64,000 nucleotides of DNA from Nocardioides sp. YR527 (GTDB taxonomy: Bacteria; Actinomycetota; Actinomycetes; Propionibacteriales; Nocardioidaceae): contig NZ_FNFN01000007.1 of the NCBI RefSeq assembly GCF_900101045.1, forward strand, positions 186,001-250,000. The letters are read 5' to 3'. A model generated the notes under the pieces. It did not search any database. It was not told the origin of the DNA and worked only from the letters and a program-made list of their open reading frames with translations. Shown piece by piece: positions 35,203-44,626 of this stretch. A program made the translations under genes and the position numbers. Position 1 is the first letter of the stretch; every line of letters starts with the position of its first letter.

Positions 35203-36217
35203 AGGCTGGATCGACTCCGCGCGGGGCCTGGCGATCATCTTGGTGGTGCTCTTCCACGCCGTGATCAACCTCGATCTGGTCGGCCTCGCCGGCCCCTGGT
35301 CGCGGCTGGCCCACCCGCTCGACACGTTCCGGATGCCGCTGTTCTTCTTCCTCTCCGGACTCCTCGCCCCCTCCTTGCTCGCCCGCCCGCTGCGGGAGGT
35401 GCTACGCACGCGGTGCCTGAACCTGATCTATCTGTACGTCCTGTGGTGCCTGCTCCTCGGCATCTTCCGCGCACTCCTGCCGCATCCGCCGCCCGACGCG
35501 TTCGCCTCCATCGCCCGCATCCTGGTCGAGCCCAACGTCTACCTCTGGTTCCTCTACACGCTGTGCCTCTTCACGCTGGTGGGCTGGCTGACCCGGCGGC
35601 TGCCGGCCTGGCTCGTCGTCGGGACCGCACTGCTCTGCTCCGCGGTCTTCGCCGCCGGGCTCGTCTCCACCGGCGACGTCCCCTGGGACAAGACGTTCCG
35701 CTACTGGTTCTTCTTCGTACTGGCCTCCCGCACAGCACCCACGGTGCGCTCGCTCGTGCCGCGGATGCGGCCGGTCCACGTGGTCGGTGCGGGGGTGGCG
35801 TACGTCCTGACGTTGGGGTTCTTCCTCTACATCGCCGACGACCGGATCCTCTTCGTCCGGCCGATGCTCGGGCTGCTCGCGGTCGCCGCCGGCTGCGGGC
35901 TCGGGGTGTTGATCGCCCGCGTCCCAGCGCTCGGCTTCGTGCGCCACCTCGGCACCCGCACGCTGCCGATCTACGTCGTCCACGCCTTCCCGATCACCGC
36001 CGCCGCAGCCCTGCTCACCGGCCGCGCCATCGACTGGCCCCCGGGCACCGGCCTGATCGCCGTGCCCCTGCTGACCCTCGTCGCGATCCTGTTCGCAATG
36101 GGTCTAGACCGCTTCGTGAGCGGCCGCGTCCACGGCATCTTCGATGCTCCGCTGGTCGAGCCCGCGAGCGCCAGCAAGCGGGCTCGAGACCAACGCATTC
36201 CCCTCGCCCGCCGATAG
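35195..36217 (+). CDS. Acyltransferase-3 family membrane protein
   Basis: 340 residues from GTG 35195, which has GGAGG eight bases upstream and overlaps the previous stop by 8 bases. Family features: WIDSARGLAIILVVLFHAVINLD with the catalytic His, and the RMPLFFFLSGLLAP motif; about ten helices. It probably O-acetylates or succinylates the EPS. The last 20 residues (APLVEPASASKRARDQRIPLARR region) and the stop come from a family A repeat. Confidence 0.85.
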   Translation: MREGWIDSARGLAIILVVLFHAVINLDLVGLAGPWSRLAHPLDTFRMPLFFFLSGLLAPSLLARPLREVLRTRCLNLIYLYVLWCLLLGIFRALLPHPPPDAFASIARILVEPNVYLWFLYTLCLFTLVGWLTRRLPAWLVVGTALLCSAVFAAGLVSTGDVPWDKTFRYWFFFVLASRTAPTVRSLVPRMRPVHVVGAGVAYVLTLGFFLYIADDRILFVRPMLGLLAVAAGCGLGVLIARVPALGFVRHLGTRTLPIYVVHAFPITAAAALLTGRAIDWPPGTGLIAVPLLTLVAILFAMGLDRFVSGRVHGIFDAPLVEPASASKRARDQRIPLARR

Positions 36218-36273
36218 GACCGTGTTGGTCTCGACACGCCTCCGCCCAGCGGCTCCGGCGGCTCGACCACCGG
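36149..36273. repeat. Palindromic repeat family A, copy 3
   Basis: Starts CCGCTGGTCGAGCC inside the acyltransferase gene and ends GGCTCGACCACCGG two bases before the convergent GT2 stop. The left small hairpin is CCGCGAGCGCCAGCAAGCGGG, different from other copies. Confidence 0.85.
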
Positions 36274-36274
36274 G

Positions 36275-37186
36275 TCAGCGGGCGTATTCGGTGACGTAGG
36301 AGCCCCAGGCGCCGCGGAGCATGCCCACGCCCCGAAGCAGGGTGCGGGTGCCGCGGGCGTGGTGGGCCGGTGAGCCGGCGAGGCGACCGAGGACGAGGCG
36401 GGCGGAGCCGCCCAGGACGCGGACGAGACCGCGGACGGTGGCGCGCAGCCGGGCGATCGGACGGCGGCCGGCAGGCGCGAGGTAGACCTGCACGCGGGAG
36501 TCGGAGTTGCCGATGCGGGAGGCGCGGGCGCGTACCCAGGACCGGGTCGCGCGGTCGGCGGGCACCAGGTCGTGGACCGGCGCCTCGTCGCACCACACGA
36601 TCCGGCCGCCGGCCGCCGACAGCGTGCGGGTGAAGACGGTGTCGGAGCCGCCGGAGAGGCCGAAGCCGAGGTCGAAGCGGAGATCGCCGACCCGGGTCAT
36701 GTCGAGCAGCAGATTGTTGGTGGCCGCGGTGGTGACGACGGTGCCGGTGGGGTGCCGCAGCCGCTGGAAGAAGCCACCCGCGGTGATCCAGGGATCCGGG
36801 TCATCGTCGAACGTGGAGAGGACCGGACCGACGACGGCAGCGGCACCGGTCTCCTCCCAGCACGCCAGCAGCGTGGGCAACCACATCTGCGAGGGCTGCT
36901 CGTCGTCGTCGATGAAGACGACGACCGCCTCGGGCCCGGCCTCGGCCAGTGCCCGGTTGCGGGCAGCGGCGATGCCGGGGGTCGGCTCGTGGACGTAGAC
37001 GACGCGTACGTCCCCTCCGGCCGCCTCCACGACCGCGGACGCAGCGCTCGGCTGCTCGTCGTTGTCCACGACGAGCAGCCGAGCGCCAGGAACCAGGTCG
37101 AGCTGGGCCCGGAGCATGCCCACCGCCTCGGCCAACCCCTCGGGGCGCCGATAGGTGAGCATGCCCACCCAGACCGGCTGGGTCAT
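36275..37186 (-). CDS. Family 2 glycosyltransferase
   Basis: 303 residues. GT-A fold: WVGMLTYRRPEGLAEAV, LLVVDNDEQPS, TPGIAAARNRAL, metal-binding VVFIDDDEQPS, and GLSGGSDTVFTRTLSAAG. Cytoplasmic enzyme adding a sugar to the lipid-linked repeat unit; donor unknown. Its ATG overlaps the stop of the propeller gene (ATGA), so a cytoplasmic enzyme is translationally coupled to a secreted protein. Confidence 0.88.
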   Translation of the reverse strand: MTQPVWVGMLTYRRPEGLAEAVGMLRAQLDLVPGARLLVVDNDEQPSAASAVVEAAGGDVRVVYVHEPTPGIAAARNRALAEAGPEAVVVFIDDDEQPSQMWLPTLLACWEETGAAAVVGPVLSTFDDDPDPWITAGGFFQRLRHPTGTVVTTAATNNLLLDMTRVGDLRFDLGFGLSGGSDTVFTRTLSAAGGRIVWCDEAPVHDLVPADRATRSWVRARASRIGNSDSRVQVYLAPAGRRPIARLRATVRGLVRVLGGSARLVLGRLAGSPAHHARGTRTLLRGVGMLRGAWGSYVTEYAR

Positions 37187-38811
37187 CGGATCTTGACCGT
37201 CACCCAGTCAGACCGAGAGATGTTGCCGAGCGGGTCCACTGCCTCGATCTTGTACTTCTGCGACGAGCCGCTGGTGCGGCCGGTGTCGGTGAAGGTCATC
37301 GCGGTGTGCTTCCAGAACGGGGCCGAGACCTTGACGGTCTTGATCGGCGTCGAGTCCAGCGTCCCGCGGTAGAGCTTGTAGGTGACGGTCGCGTTGTCCT
37401 TGTCGGGGTTGCCCGGCCACTTCAGCGTCGCCTTGCCCGCCGACGGCGAGGAGCCGGTCAGCGCCCACGCCGCGCCCTTCAGCGTCGGACCGACCTTGTT
37501 GGCCGCGATGTCCTTGACGGCGAACCGCACCAGACCCTGCTGGGCGACGCCGTTGACCTTGAGGAACTCACCGCCGTAGGTCACGTAGCTGGCGTTGGCG
37601 GTCACGGTCCAGGTCGACTGCTGGGCGCTGGTGTAGGTGCCGTTGGTCCACTTGGGGTACCACTCCAGGAACTCCGGGCGCGGGGTGCCGGGGTGGTCGG
37701 GGTAGTCGTACTTGTCGTCGGCGATGTTGGTGCCGCGTACGTCCTGGGTGACCGCGGTGGCGTGGTACCAGCTGCGCGGCTTGGTCTCGGGGAAGCCGCC
37801 GGAGGTGCCGCAGTGGTGCTTGTGGCTGGCCTGGTAGACGGCGTCGGCGGTCGGCCAGATGGCGTAGGTGTCGCCGTGGCAGTCCTCGAGCCAGGTCAGC
37901 TTGCCGGTGGCCCAGTCGGACTTGAAGGAACCCTCGGAGTTGCCGCCGCTGCCGTAGTTGTAGCCGGTGCCGTAGAAGCTGGTGCCGTCGGACTCCAGGG
38001 AGAGGATCGCCGCCTCGGTGCCGCCGTTGCGGATCTCGTCGTTGACCGGCAGCGCCAGCGAGCTGCCCGAGGAGACCTCGAGACGGGCCAGACCGTAGCC
38101 CGGCTTCGAGGCGCCGTTGACGCTGGTGAACGCGCCGCCGATGACGATCTTGGTGCCGTCGGAGGAGACCACGAGGTCGTTGACGTTGCCGCCGGCGACC
38201 TTCGGGTTCAACGGCAGCAGCTGCGTGCCGGTGTCGCTGGGCTTCACCGCGGCGACCTTCGTGCGTGCCGTGTTGTCGGCAGAGGTGAACACGCCACCGT
38301 AGAAGACCGCGCTGGACGTGGCCGCGACCGCGTTGGTGGTCGAGTTGAAGATCGGCCGGAAGCTCGTCGCCTTGCCGGTGGCGAGGTCGATCGCCGCGCC
38401 CCGGTAGCGGTTGACGCCGTCGACCTGGGTGAAGCCGCCCGCGACGTAGAGGAGCTTCTTGTCGGGCGAGAGCGCCATGTCCTTGACCTGGCCGTTGAAC
38501 TTCGGCGCGAAGGTGGTGATCAGGTTCCCGGTGGAGAGCCGGTAGGCCAGCATGTTCGACCGCGCGGTCTCGCTGGTGCCGGCCGCGGCGCCCGCCGGAC
38601 GGGCGGAGGTGAAGCTGCCGCCCACGTAGACGATGTCGCCGACGATCACCTGCTTCCAGGCGACGCCGTTGATCTGCACGGTGGGAAGGACGTCGGCGGA
38701 GACCGTCTTCGGGAGGTCGGTATCGATCGGCGCGGTGTCCGCGGATGCGGAGGTCGTCGCCAGGGTCAGGCTCGTTGCCACGAGCGCCAGCACAGCCAGG
38801 ATCGGCTTCAT
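37183..38811 (-). CDS. Secreted beta-propeller protein with FN3-like C-terminus (shorter paralogue)
   Basis: About 542 residues from ATG 38811 (GAGAG upstream; ATG 38823 also possible). Signal peptide ending TTSASA. A propeller built of VYVGGSFTS / LLYVAGGFTQVDGVNRYRGAAID / AVFYGGVFTSADN / KIVIGGAFTSVNG blades follows. It has a conserved DCHGDTYAIWPT...SHKHHCG pair of cysteines, then a C-terminal FN3-like domain (TLKWPGNPDKDNATVTYKLYRGT). It is closely similar throughout to the 39575-41875 product. Likely cell-surface or matrix protein of the EPS locus; activity unknown. Confidence 0.8.
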   Translation of the reverse strand: MKPILAVLALVATSLTLATTSASADTAPIDTDLPKTVSADVLPTVQINGVAWKQVIVGDIVYVGGSFTSARPAGAAAGTSETARSNMLAYRLSTGNLITTFAPKFNGQVKDMALSPDKKLLYVAGGFTQVDGVNRYRGAAIDLATGKATSFRPIFNSTTNAVAATSSAVFYGGVFTSADNTARTKVAAVKPSDTGTQLLPLNPKVAGGNVNDLVVSSDGTKIVIGGAFTSVNGASKPGYGLARLEVSSGSSLALPVNDEIRNGGTEAAILSLESDGTSFYGTGYNYGSGGNSEGSFKSDWATGKLTWLEDCHGDTYAIWPTADAVYQASHKHHCGTSGGFPETKPRSWYHATAVTQDVRGTNIADDKYDYPDHPGTPRPEFLEWYPKWTNGTYTSAQQSTWTVTANASYVTYGGEFLKVNGVAQQGLVRFAVKDIAANKVGPTLKGAAWALTGSSPSAGKATLKWPGNPDKDNATVTYKLYRGTLDSTPIKTVKVSAPFWKHTAMTFTDTGRTSGSSQKYKIEAVDPLGNISRSDWVTVKIR

Positions 38812-38835
38812 CACATCTCTCATCGTGGGGGACGG

Positions 38836-39456
38836 TTATCGCTGGGGTCGGCCCTTGAAGACCACCACGTCGGCGCCGTTGCCCAGATCGAGCTCGACGC
38901 GTACGGGGCGGGCTTCCTCGGGGATCTGGAAGACGTAGATGCCCTTGGCCGACTCACCGTCCGCGACCGAGGCCGGGAACGGCACCTCGCCGTCGGAGGC
39001 GACGCTGACCGCGGGGGTGCGCTCGGGACCGTAGTAGGCGTTGACCACACCGAGCGCCAGGTCGAGCTTCTTCCCGGTCTGGTTCTTCACCTTCACGGTG
39101 ATCGCGAGCGCGGGGCCGCCGATCTCACCGGGCAGGCTCGCCGTGGCCTGGACCGAGTCGATCCGGGCCAGCCGGGCGGTCACGCCCGGGGACGTGGTCG
39201 CCACGGCCTTCAGACCGAGCGCGCGGTTGCCGTCCGACTTCTCCGTCTCATCGTCCTCGGAGTCGGAGGACGATGAGGACTCCTTCTCCGACGGGGTCGC
39301 CGTCGGAGACGGGGCGGCGGCCACCGTCGAGTCCGACCCGGCAGCGTCCGGGACGAACGGGTTGCGCAGGACGAGCACGACCGCGACGCTCACCAGGACG
39401 ACGGCAGCGACAGCTGCCGCGACGTACATCCTCGTACGCGGGACTTGACTGAGCAT
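38836..39456 (-). CDS. Membrane-anchored protein with DUF4352-like domain
   Basis: 206 residues from ATG 39456, with GGAAGA upstream. One transmembrane helix (YVAAAVAAVVLVSVAVVLVL), then a Ser/Glu/Asp-rich linker. An immunoglobulin-like beta domain follows (ALAITVKVKNQTGKKLDLALGVVNAYYGPERTPA... KGIYVFQIPEEARPVRVELDLG). That pattern fits DUF4352-type exported proteins. EPS dyad 3 precedes it by 95 bases, and it is followed by the shorter propeller gene, probably co-transcribed. Confidence 0.75.
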   Translation of the reverse strand: MLSQVPRTRMYVAAAVAAVVLVSVAVVLVLRNPFVPDAAGSDSTVAAAPSPTATPSEKESSSSSDSEDDETEKSDGNRALGLKAVATTSPGVTARLARIDSVQATASLPGEIGGPALAITVKVKNQTGKKLDLALGVVNAYYGPERTPAVSVASDGEVPFPASVADGESAKGIYVFQIPEEARPVRVELDLGNGADVVVFKGRPQR

Positions 39457-39551
39457 GGGGGATCTTCCGCGGGCGGATCGGACAAAGACATTGAGTTGAG
39501 ACGGTGCATTCAAGCCCAAGTCGGCCGCCCGTGGGTGGATCCGAACACCCA

Positions 39552-39569
39552 CTCCCCAAGATCGGGTAT
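39552..39569. promoter_or_regulatory. EPS dyad 3 (CTCCCC-N6-GGGTAT)
   Basis: Spacer AAGATC. It lies 95 bases before the DUF4352-like start and 5 bases after the longer propeller gene. Confidence 0.65.
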
Positions 39570-39574
39570 GCCTT

Positions 39575-41875
39575 CTACTCCTCCGTCACCGAAAGGTCGT
39601 CGTAGCCGACGCGGACCGGCGTGGTGCCGATCGTCGAGGAGCCGAAGCTGCGCAGCATCACCCCACCCGCGACCTGGTTCGCGAGAGTCGAGTCGGAGAG
39701 CTCGTACGTCCAGCCCGACGGCTCCGCGGAGCCGGCCGGCCACACCTTGGTGCGCACGGTCGCCGGCGAGGTGCCGGTGACCTGGAGGCGGACCATCAGC
39801 CGGTCTCCCGCGGCGACGCTCAGGCCCGGAACGGCGTTGGCGCCGACGACCGGGGTGCCGCTGCGGACGAGATGGACGCCGACGGTGCCGTCCGGGTTGA
39901 ACCGCAGCCGCGAGGCGTAGTGGTCGGTGCCGGAGACGCGGGCGCCGAGGATCGACCAGACGTAGCCCGCATCGGGGAGCCGGGAGACCCCGACGCTGAC
40001 GGTGGCGTCGACATCGGTCGCGGAGACCTCGCCGAGCCTTGACTCGGTGGTGCCGCCGGGAGCGACCGAGTGCCAGCCGCGGCCCTCGGAAACCGAGAAG
40101 TTGCCGGCGACGCCCGTGCTGCGCGCCCAGGTGCCACCGGTCTCGGCGGTGCCCCAGCCGCTGGTCTCGGCACGCTCGAAGGTGTCCTCCGCGATGGTGC
40201 CCTCGGCCGGCGGGACGGGCTCGCCGTCGACGTCGACAGTGACCCATTCGGTGGGCGACTGGTTGCCGAACGCGTCCTCGGCGACGACCCGGTAGCTCTG
40301 GGTGGTGCCCGGCGGCGCCTCGATGTCGAGGAAGCTCTGCGTGGTCTGCTTCCAGAAGGCCGCGGTGACCGGCTTGGTGTGGATCGGAGCCACGTCGGTC
40401 GAGCCGCGGTAGACCTTGTAGGTCACGGTCGCGTTGTCCTTGTCCGCGTTGCCCGGCCAGGTCAGCCGGACCTGACCGTCGGCGGGCGAGGTCGCGGTGA
40501 GGCCGAACTCCGCGCCGGACAGGCCCGGGCCGACCTCGTTGGGCGCGATGTCCTTGACGGCGAACCGCACCAGCCCCTGCTGAGCCACCCCGTCGACCTT
40601 GAGGAACTCTCCGCCGTAGACGACGTAGTCGTCGTTGGCCGCCACCGTCCACGGCGCCTGGTTGGCGCCGGTGAAGGTGCCGGGGGTCCACTTCGGGTAC
40701 CACTCCAGGAACTCCGGTCGCGGGGTGCCGGGGTGGTCGGGGTAGCCGTAGATGTCGCGGGTGTTGGTGCCGCGTACGTCCTGGGTGACCGCGGTCGAGT
40801 GCTGGAAGCTGCGCGGGCTGGTCTCCGGGAAGCCGCCGGAGTTGCCGCAGTAGTGCTTGTGGCTGGCCTGGTAGACGACGTCGTCGGTCGGCCAGATGGC
40901 GTAGGTGTCGCCGTGGCAGTCCTCGAGCCAGGTCAGCTTCCCGGCGGCCCAGTCGGCCTTGAAGGAGCCCTCGACATTGCCGCCGCCGCCGTAGTGGTAG
41001 CCGGTGCCGTAGAAGCTGGTGCCGTCGCTCTCCAGGGAGAGGATCGCCGAGCTGGATCCGCCGTTGCGGACCTCGGAGTTGACCGGCAGCGACATCGAGG
41101 CGCCGGTCGCGACCTTGATCCGGGCCAGTCCATAGCCCGGGTTGGAGGAACCGTTGACCTTGGTGAAGTTGCCGCCGATCACGATGTCGGCACCGTCGGG
41201 CGAGACCACCAGGTCCTGCACGGAGCCGTTGGAGACCGTCGGGTTCATCGACAGCAGCTGGGTGCCGGTGTCGTTCGGTCGGACGGCGGCCACCTTCGTA
41301 CGCGCGGTGTTGTCGGCGGAGGTGAACACCCCTCCGTAGAAGACCGCGTCGGCGGTGGCCGCGACCGCGTTGGTCGTCGAGTTGAAGATCGGCCGGAAGC
41401 TCGTCAGCGCGCCGGTGGCCAGGTTGATCGCGGCGCCGCGGTAGCGGTTGACGCCGTTGACCTGGGTGAAGCTGCCGGCGAGGTAGAGCAGGGACTGGTC
41501 GGGCGAGAGCGCCATGTCCTTGACCTGGCCGTTGAGCGTCGGCGCGAAGCCGTCGATCAGCTCACCGGTGGAGAGCCGGTAGGCCAGCAGGTGGGTCCGC
41601 GGCGTCTCGTCGGTGCCGGCCGCGGCGCCCGCCGGACGAGCCGAGGTGAAGCTGCCCCCGACGTAGACGATGTCGCCGACGATCACCTGCTTCCAGGCGA
41701 CCCCGTCGATCTGCACCGTCGGAAGTACGTCCGCCGAGACCGTCTCCGGCAGCTCCGGGTCGACCGGAGCCGTGTCCGCCGTCGCCCCTCCCGACATGAC
41801 CAGGCTGCTCACCCCGAGAACAGCTGCGACCGCCCCGGCCGCCAGCAGACGCCATTCGTGAATCCGCGTCATCAT
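39575..41875 (-). CDS. Secreted beta-propeller protein with FN3 and LamG-like domains (longer paralogue)
   Basis: About 766 residues. Signal peptide with basic start (MTRIHEWR) and cleavage near GGATA. Residues about 30-420 are the same propeller as the neighbouring paralogue, including the DCHGDTYAIWPT...SHKHYCG cysteines. An FN3-like domain follows (LTWPGNADKDNATVTYKVYRGS). The extra 200-residue C-terminal domain (IAEDTFERAETSGWGTAETGG ... SAEPSGWTYELSDSTL ... VRVGYDDLSVTEE) reads as a concanavalin/LamG-type sugar-binding fold. Probably a surface or matrix protein that binds the EPS (inference). Confidence 0.8.
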   Translation of the reverse strand: MMTRIHEWRLLAAGAVAAVLGVSSLVMSGGATADTAPVDPELPETVSADVLPTVQIDGVAWKQVIVGDIVYVGGSFTSARPAGAAAGTDETPRTHLLAYRLSTGELIDGFAPTLNGQVKDMALSPDQSLLYLAGSFTQVNGVNRYRGAAINLATGALTSFRPIFNSTTNAVAATADAVFYGGVFTSADNTARTKVAAVRPNDTGTQLLSMNPTVSNGSVQDLVVSPDGADIVIGGNFTKVNGSSNPGYGLARIKVATGASMSLPVNSEVRNGGSSSAILSLESDGTSFYGTGYHYGGGGNVEGSFKADWAAGKLTWLEDCHGDTYAIWPTDDVVYQASHKHYCGNSGGFPETSPRSFQHSTAVTQDVRGTNTRDIYGYPDHPGTPRPEFLEWYPKWTPGTFTGANQAPWTVAANDDYVVYGGEFLKVDGVAQQGLVRFAVKDIAPNEVGPGLSGAEFGLTATSPADGQVRLTWPGNADKDNATVTYKVYRGSTDVAPIHTKPVTAAFWKQTTQSFLDIEAPPGTTQSYRVVAEDAFGNQSPTEWVTVDVDGEPVPPAEGTIAEDTFERAETSGWGTAETGGTWARSTGVAGNFSVSEGRGWHSVAPGGTTESRLGEVSATDVDATVSVGVSRLPDAGYVWSILGARVSGTDHYASRLRFNPDGTVGVHLVRSGTPVVGANAVPGLSVAAGDRLMVRLQVTGTSPATVRTKVWPAGSAEPSGWTYELSDSTLANQVAGGVMLRSFGSSTIGTTPVRVGYDDLSVTEE

Positions 41876-41961
41876 CCATCCCTGCACAAGGCGGCCACCT
41901 CGGCCGCGACACGGCAGTGTCGCGGACACCTGTGGTCATCCGCCCGTCAATCGCACACTCC

Positions 41962-41979
41962 ATCCCCTGAATCGGGTAT
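41962..41979. promoter_or_regulatory. EPS dyad 4 (ATCCCC-N6-GGGTAT)
   Basis: The copy closest to consensus, with spacer TGAATC. It lies between the divergent longer propeller gene (87 bases) and the beta-helix gene (93 bases). Confidence 0.7.
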
Positions 41980-42072
41980 GTCTTGGACCCAGGAGCCCAA
42001 CCCGCGCAAACTGCCTGGTGCAGACTCCGGCACCGTCAGTAGGCTGCCCAGTCCACAGGAAGGCGTACGTCT

Positions 42073-43158
42073 TTGGCTGTCCCGTCCCCGATCCGCCTCG
42101 GCATCTCCGCGGTCCTCACCGTGGTCGCACTGGGTTCGACCTACGCGTTGACCACAGGTGCCGCGCAGGACCGCGCACCGCGTGCGGAGAGGAGCTACGG
42201 CGATCTGCCGCCCGACGACTTCGGCGGCCCGGCGACCGTGTCGCCGTCGCCGTCGGTCTCCCCGTCCGCCTCCTCCACGCGCATCCCGAGCCCGTCGGCG
42301 AGCCCGAAGCCGAGGAAGCGGTCGACCGAGTCGGCGCAGCCGAACCGTTCCGGGGACCGTCCGGACGAGCCCGTCGAGGCCGAGCCGCTGGCTGCGACTC
42401 CGGGAGCCGGCGTACCTGCGAACAAGAAGCTGCGCGTCCACCGGGGCGACCTGGTGATCCGGACCGCCGGGAAGGTCGTCGACGGGCTGGAGGTGCACGG
42501 GCGGGTCAGCGTCGAGGCGCCGAACGTGACGATCCGCAACACCCGGGTGATCGTGCCGACCGGGTCCGAGACGGCCGGGATCTCCAACAACAACGACAGC
42601 GGCGCGGGGATGCTGGTCAGCAACGTCGAGGTGCTCGCCGCGAACGCCGCGCCGGGGGTCAACGGCGTGGTCGGCCACGACTTCACCTTGCAGAGCTCCG
42701 AGATCCACCACGTCACCGACCAGGTGCACATCACCGGCAGCAACGTGACCGTGCGCGACAACTGGTTTCACCACAACTATCACTTCGGGAGCGACCCCTA
42801 CCAAGGCGGCGGTGCCTCGCACGACGACTCGATCCAGATCATCGGCGGCGGCAACATCACGATCGCGGGCAACCGCTTCACCGGCGCCTACAACGCCGGC
42901 GTCATGATCACCCAGAGCATCAGCGACGTCGACGGGGTCACGATCCGCGACAACCTCCTCGGCGGGGGCGGCTGCACCGTCAACATCTCCGAGAAGGGCC
43001 GCGGCCCGGTCGACGGCCTCGTGATCCGCGACAACCGGTTCCTCAGCGACCAGCGGATCGACGGCTGCGCGATCATCCACCCGTCCTCGACGAACGTCAC
43101 CCACTCGGGCAACGTCTGGGACGACACCGGCCGCCCGGTCGCGCTCAGCCGCGGCTGA
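42073..43158 (+). CDS. Secreted right-handed beta-helix protein
   Basis: 361 residues from a TTG start with GGAAGG nine bases upstream. Signal or anchor helix about 8-27, Pro/Ser-rich wall-spanning linker (about 50-115), then a parallel beta-helix (RVSVEAPNVTIRNTRVIVP, NNDSGAGMLVSNVEV, HITGSNVTVRDNWFHHNYH, GNITIAGNRFTG, GVTIRDNLLGGGG, GLVIRDNRFLSD). Such folds occur in pectate-lyase-like polysaccharide lyases or epimerases. The HHNYHFGSD...HDDSIQI segment could be catalytic. It may trim or modify the EPS. A related protein begins at 62763. Confidence 0.8.
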   Translation: MAVPSPIRLGISAVLTVVALGSTYALTTGAAQDRAPRAERSYGDLPPDDFGGPATVSPSPSVSPSASSTRIPSPSASPKPRKRSTESAQPNRSGDRPDEPVEAEPLAATPGAGVPANKKLRVHRGDLVIRTAGKVVDGLEVHGRVSVEAPNVTIRNTRVIVPTGSETAGISNNNDSGAGMLVSNVEVLAANAAPGVNGVVGHDFTLQSSEIHHVTDQVHITGSNVTVRDNWFHHNYHFGSDPYQGGGASHDDSIQIIGGGNITIAGNRFTGAYNAGVMITQSISDVDGVTIRDNLLGGGGCTVNISEKGRGPVDGLVIRDNRFLSDQRIDGCAIIHPSSTNVTHSGNVWDDTGRPVALSRG

Positions 43159-44626
43159 GGCGGTCCTCGATCGCGCCTCGCACGGTCTCCGCCAGGGAGA
43201 TCACGTCGCGGCGGATCGAGGGGACCAGCAGCATGACCGCGTACGCCGCGATCCCGGCCAGCACGCAGACCGGCACCGTCACCGCGGGGTTCAGCCCGTG
43301 GAGAGCGGCGGCGGTGGCGTAGGCGGCCGCGGCGACCGATCCCGCGACCAGCAGGATGCGGGCCGCGCCCAGGTAGAGCCGGCCGACGTGGAGCTGGGTG
43401 CGGCGGGAGAGCCACCACAGCGACAGCGGCCACTCGAGCAGATGCGCGATCGCGTAGCCGGCCGCGACGCCGGTGATCCCGTAGCGCACCCCGACCAGGA
43501 TGCAGATGACCTTCAGGGCCGAGGCGACCAGGGTGTAGTGGCGCAGCTCGGTGGTCAGCCCGTGGGCGAGATAGACCCAGTAGCCGACGTAGGCCAGGGT
43601 CTGGAACAGACCGCCGCAGGCGAGCAGCGCGAAGACCCCGGCGACGTCCCAGCCGGGACCGAGGAAGAGCGCACAGACCGGGACCGCGGCGCCGGCGACC
43701 AGACCCAACCCGGCGCCGAGGCTGTAGCCGAGCGCGAGCTGGCCGCGCTCGACGAAGCGCTGGGTGAGCGCAGCGTTGTCGCGGATGCGGCTCAGCACCG
43801 GCAGCGCGACCGTCGTGGTCGGGCTGCGCAGCTGACCCAGCGGCGTCATCAGCAGCTGCCAGGCGCGGTTGTAGGTGCCGAGCTGGTGGGCGCCCAGACG
43901 GGTGCCGATCAGCACGGAGTCGATGTTGTTGGCGGCGTAGTTGATCAGCTGCGTACTCGCCAGGGACCAGCCGAACCTCAAGAACCCGCCGATCTCGCCG
44001 CCACGCCGCGGCCAGCCGGGGAGCCATCCCGCGCAGGCCCCGGCGACGACGAGCCCGGCCGCGCTCTGGACGAGCTGTTGGACGACCAGGGCCCAGTAGC
44101 CGGCGCCGTTGGCAGCCGCGTACGCCGCCACCCCCAGCGCCAGCAGCGGCCCGGCGGTGTCGGCCGCGACCAGACGGGTGAAGAGCATCCGGCGGGTGAG
44201 GTCCGCGCGATACTGCGCGGCCATGCCGTTGAGCCAGAACATGCCCGCCATCGCGATGGTCAGCGAGGTCAGCGCGGGCTCGTCGTAGAGGGCTGCGATG
44301 AGGGGTGCGACCGCGACCGCGATCAGCGCGAGCGCAGCGCCGATGCCGGTGTTGAGCCACCACAGGTTCGACTGCTGCACGCGGGTGAGCACCTTGGCCT
44401 GGACGGCGGCCGTCGATAGCCCGAGGTCACGGAAGATCTCGGCGAAGGCGATGACCGCCAGCACCATCGCGACCAGGCCGTAGTCGCGCGGGCTGAGCAG
44501 CCTGGACAGGACGACCACGGAGGCGACCTGGACCAGGATGCGTACGCCCTGACCTCCGAGTACGACCAGACCGCCGCGCGTCGCGCTTCTGCCGAGTCCG
44601 GAGTGGGGGTTGTCGATCACCTTCAC
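43145..44626 (-). CDS. Wzx-type polysaccharide flippase
   Basis: 493 residues, about 12-14 helices, MOP/MATE-like. GQGVRILVQVASVVVLSRLLSPRDYGLVAMVLAVIAFAEIFRDLGLSTAAVQ is the characteristic N-terminus; NNIDSVLIGTRLGAHQLGTYNRAWQLLMTPL is a second family signature. It should flip the lipid-linked repeat unit outward. The GTG start overlaps the upstream glycosyltransferase stop (GTGA), and its last 14 bases overlap the convergent beta-helix gene. Confidence 0.9.
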   Translation of the reverse strand: MKVIDNPHSGLGRSATRGGLVVLGGQGVRILVQVASVVVLSRLLSPRDYGLVAMVLAVIAFAEIFRDLGLSTAAVQAKVLTRVQQSNLWWLNTGIGAALALIAVAVAPLIAALYDEPALTSLTIAMAGMFWLNGMAAQYRADLTRRMLFTRLVAADTAGPLLALGVAAYAAANGAGYWALVVQQLVQSAAGLVVAGACAGWLPGWPRRGGEIGGFLRFGWSLASTQLINYAANNIDSVLIGTRLGAHQLGTYNRAWQLLMTPLGQLRSPTTTVALPVLSRIRDNAALTQRFVERGQLALGYSLGAGLGLVAGAAVPVCALFLGPGWDVAGVFALLACGGLFQTLAYVGYWVYLAHGLTTELRHYTLVASALKVICILVGVRYGITGVAAGYAIAHLLEWPLSLWWLSRRTQLHVGRLYLGAARILLVAGSVAAAAYATAAALHGLNPAVTVPVCVLAGIAAYAVMLLVPSIRRDVISLAETVRGAIEDRLSRG

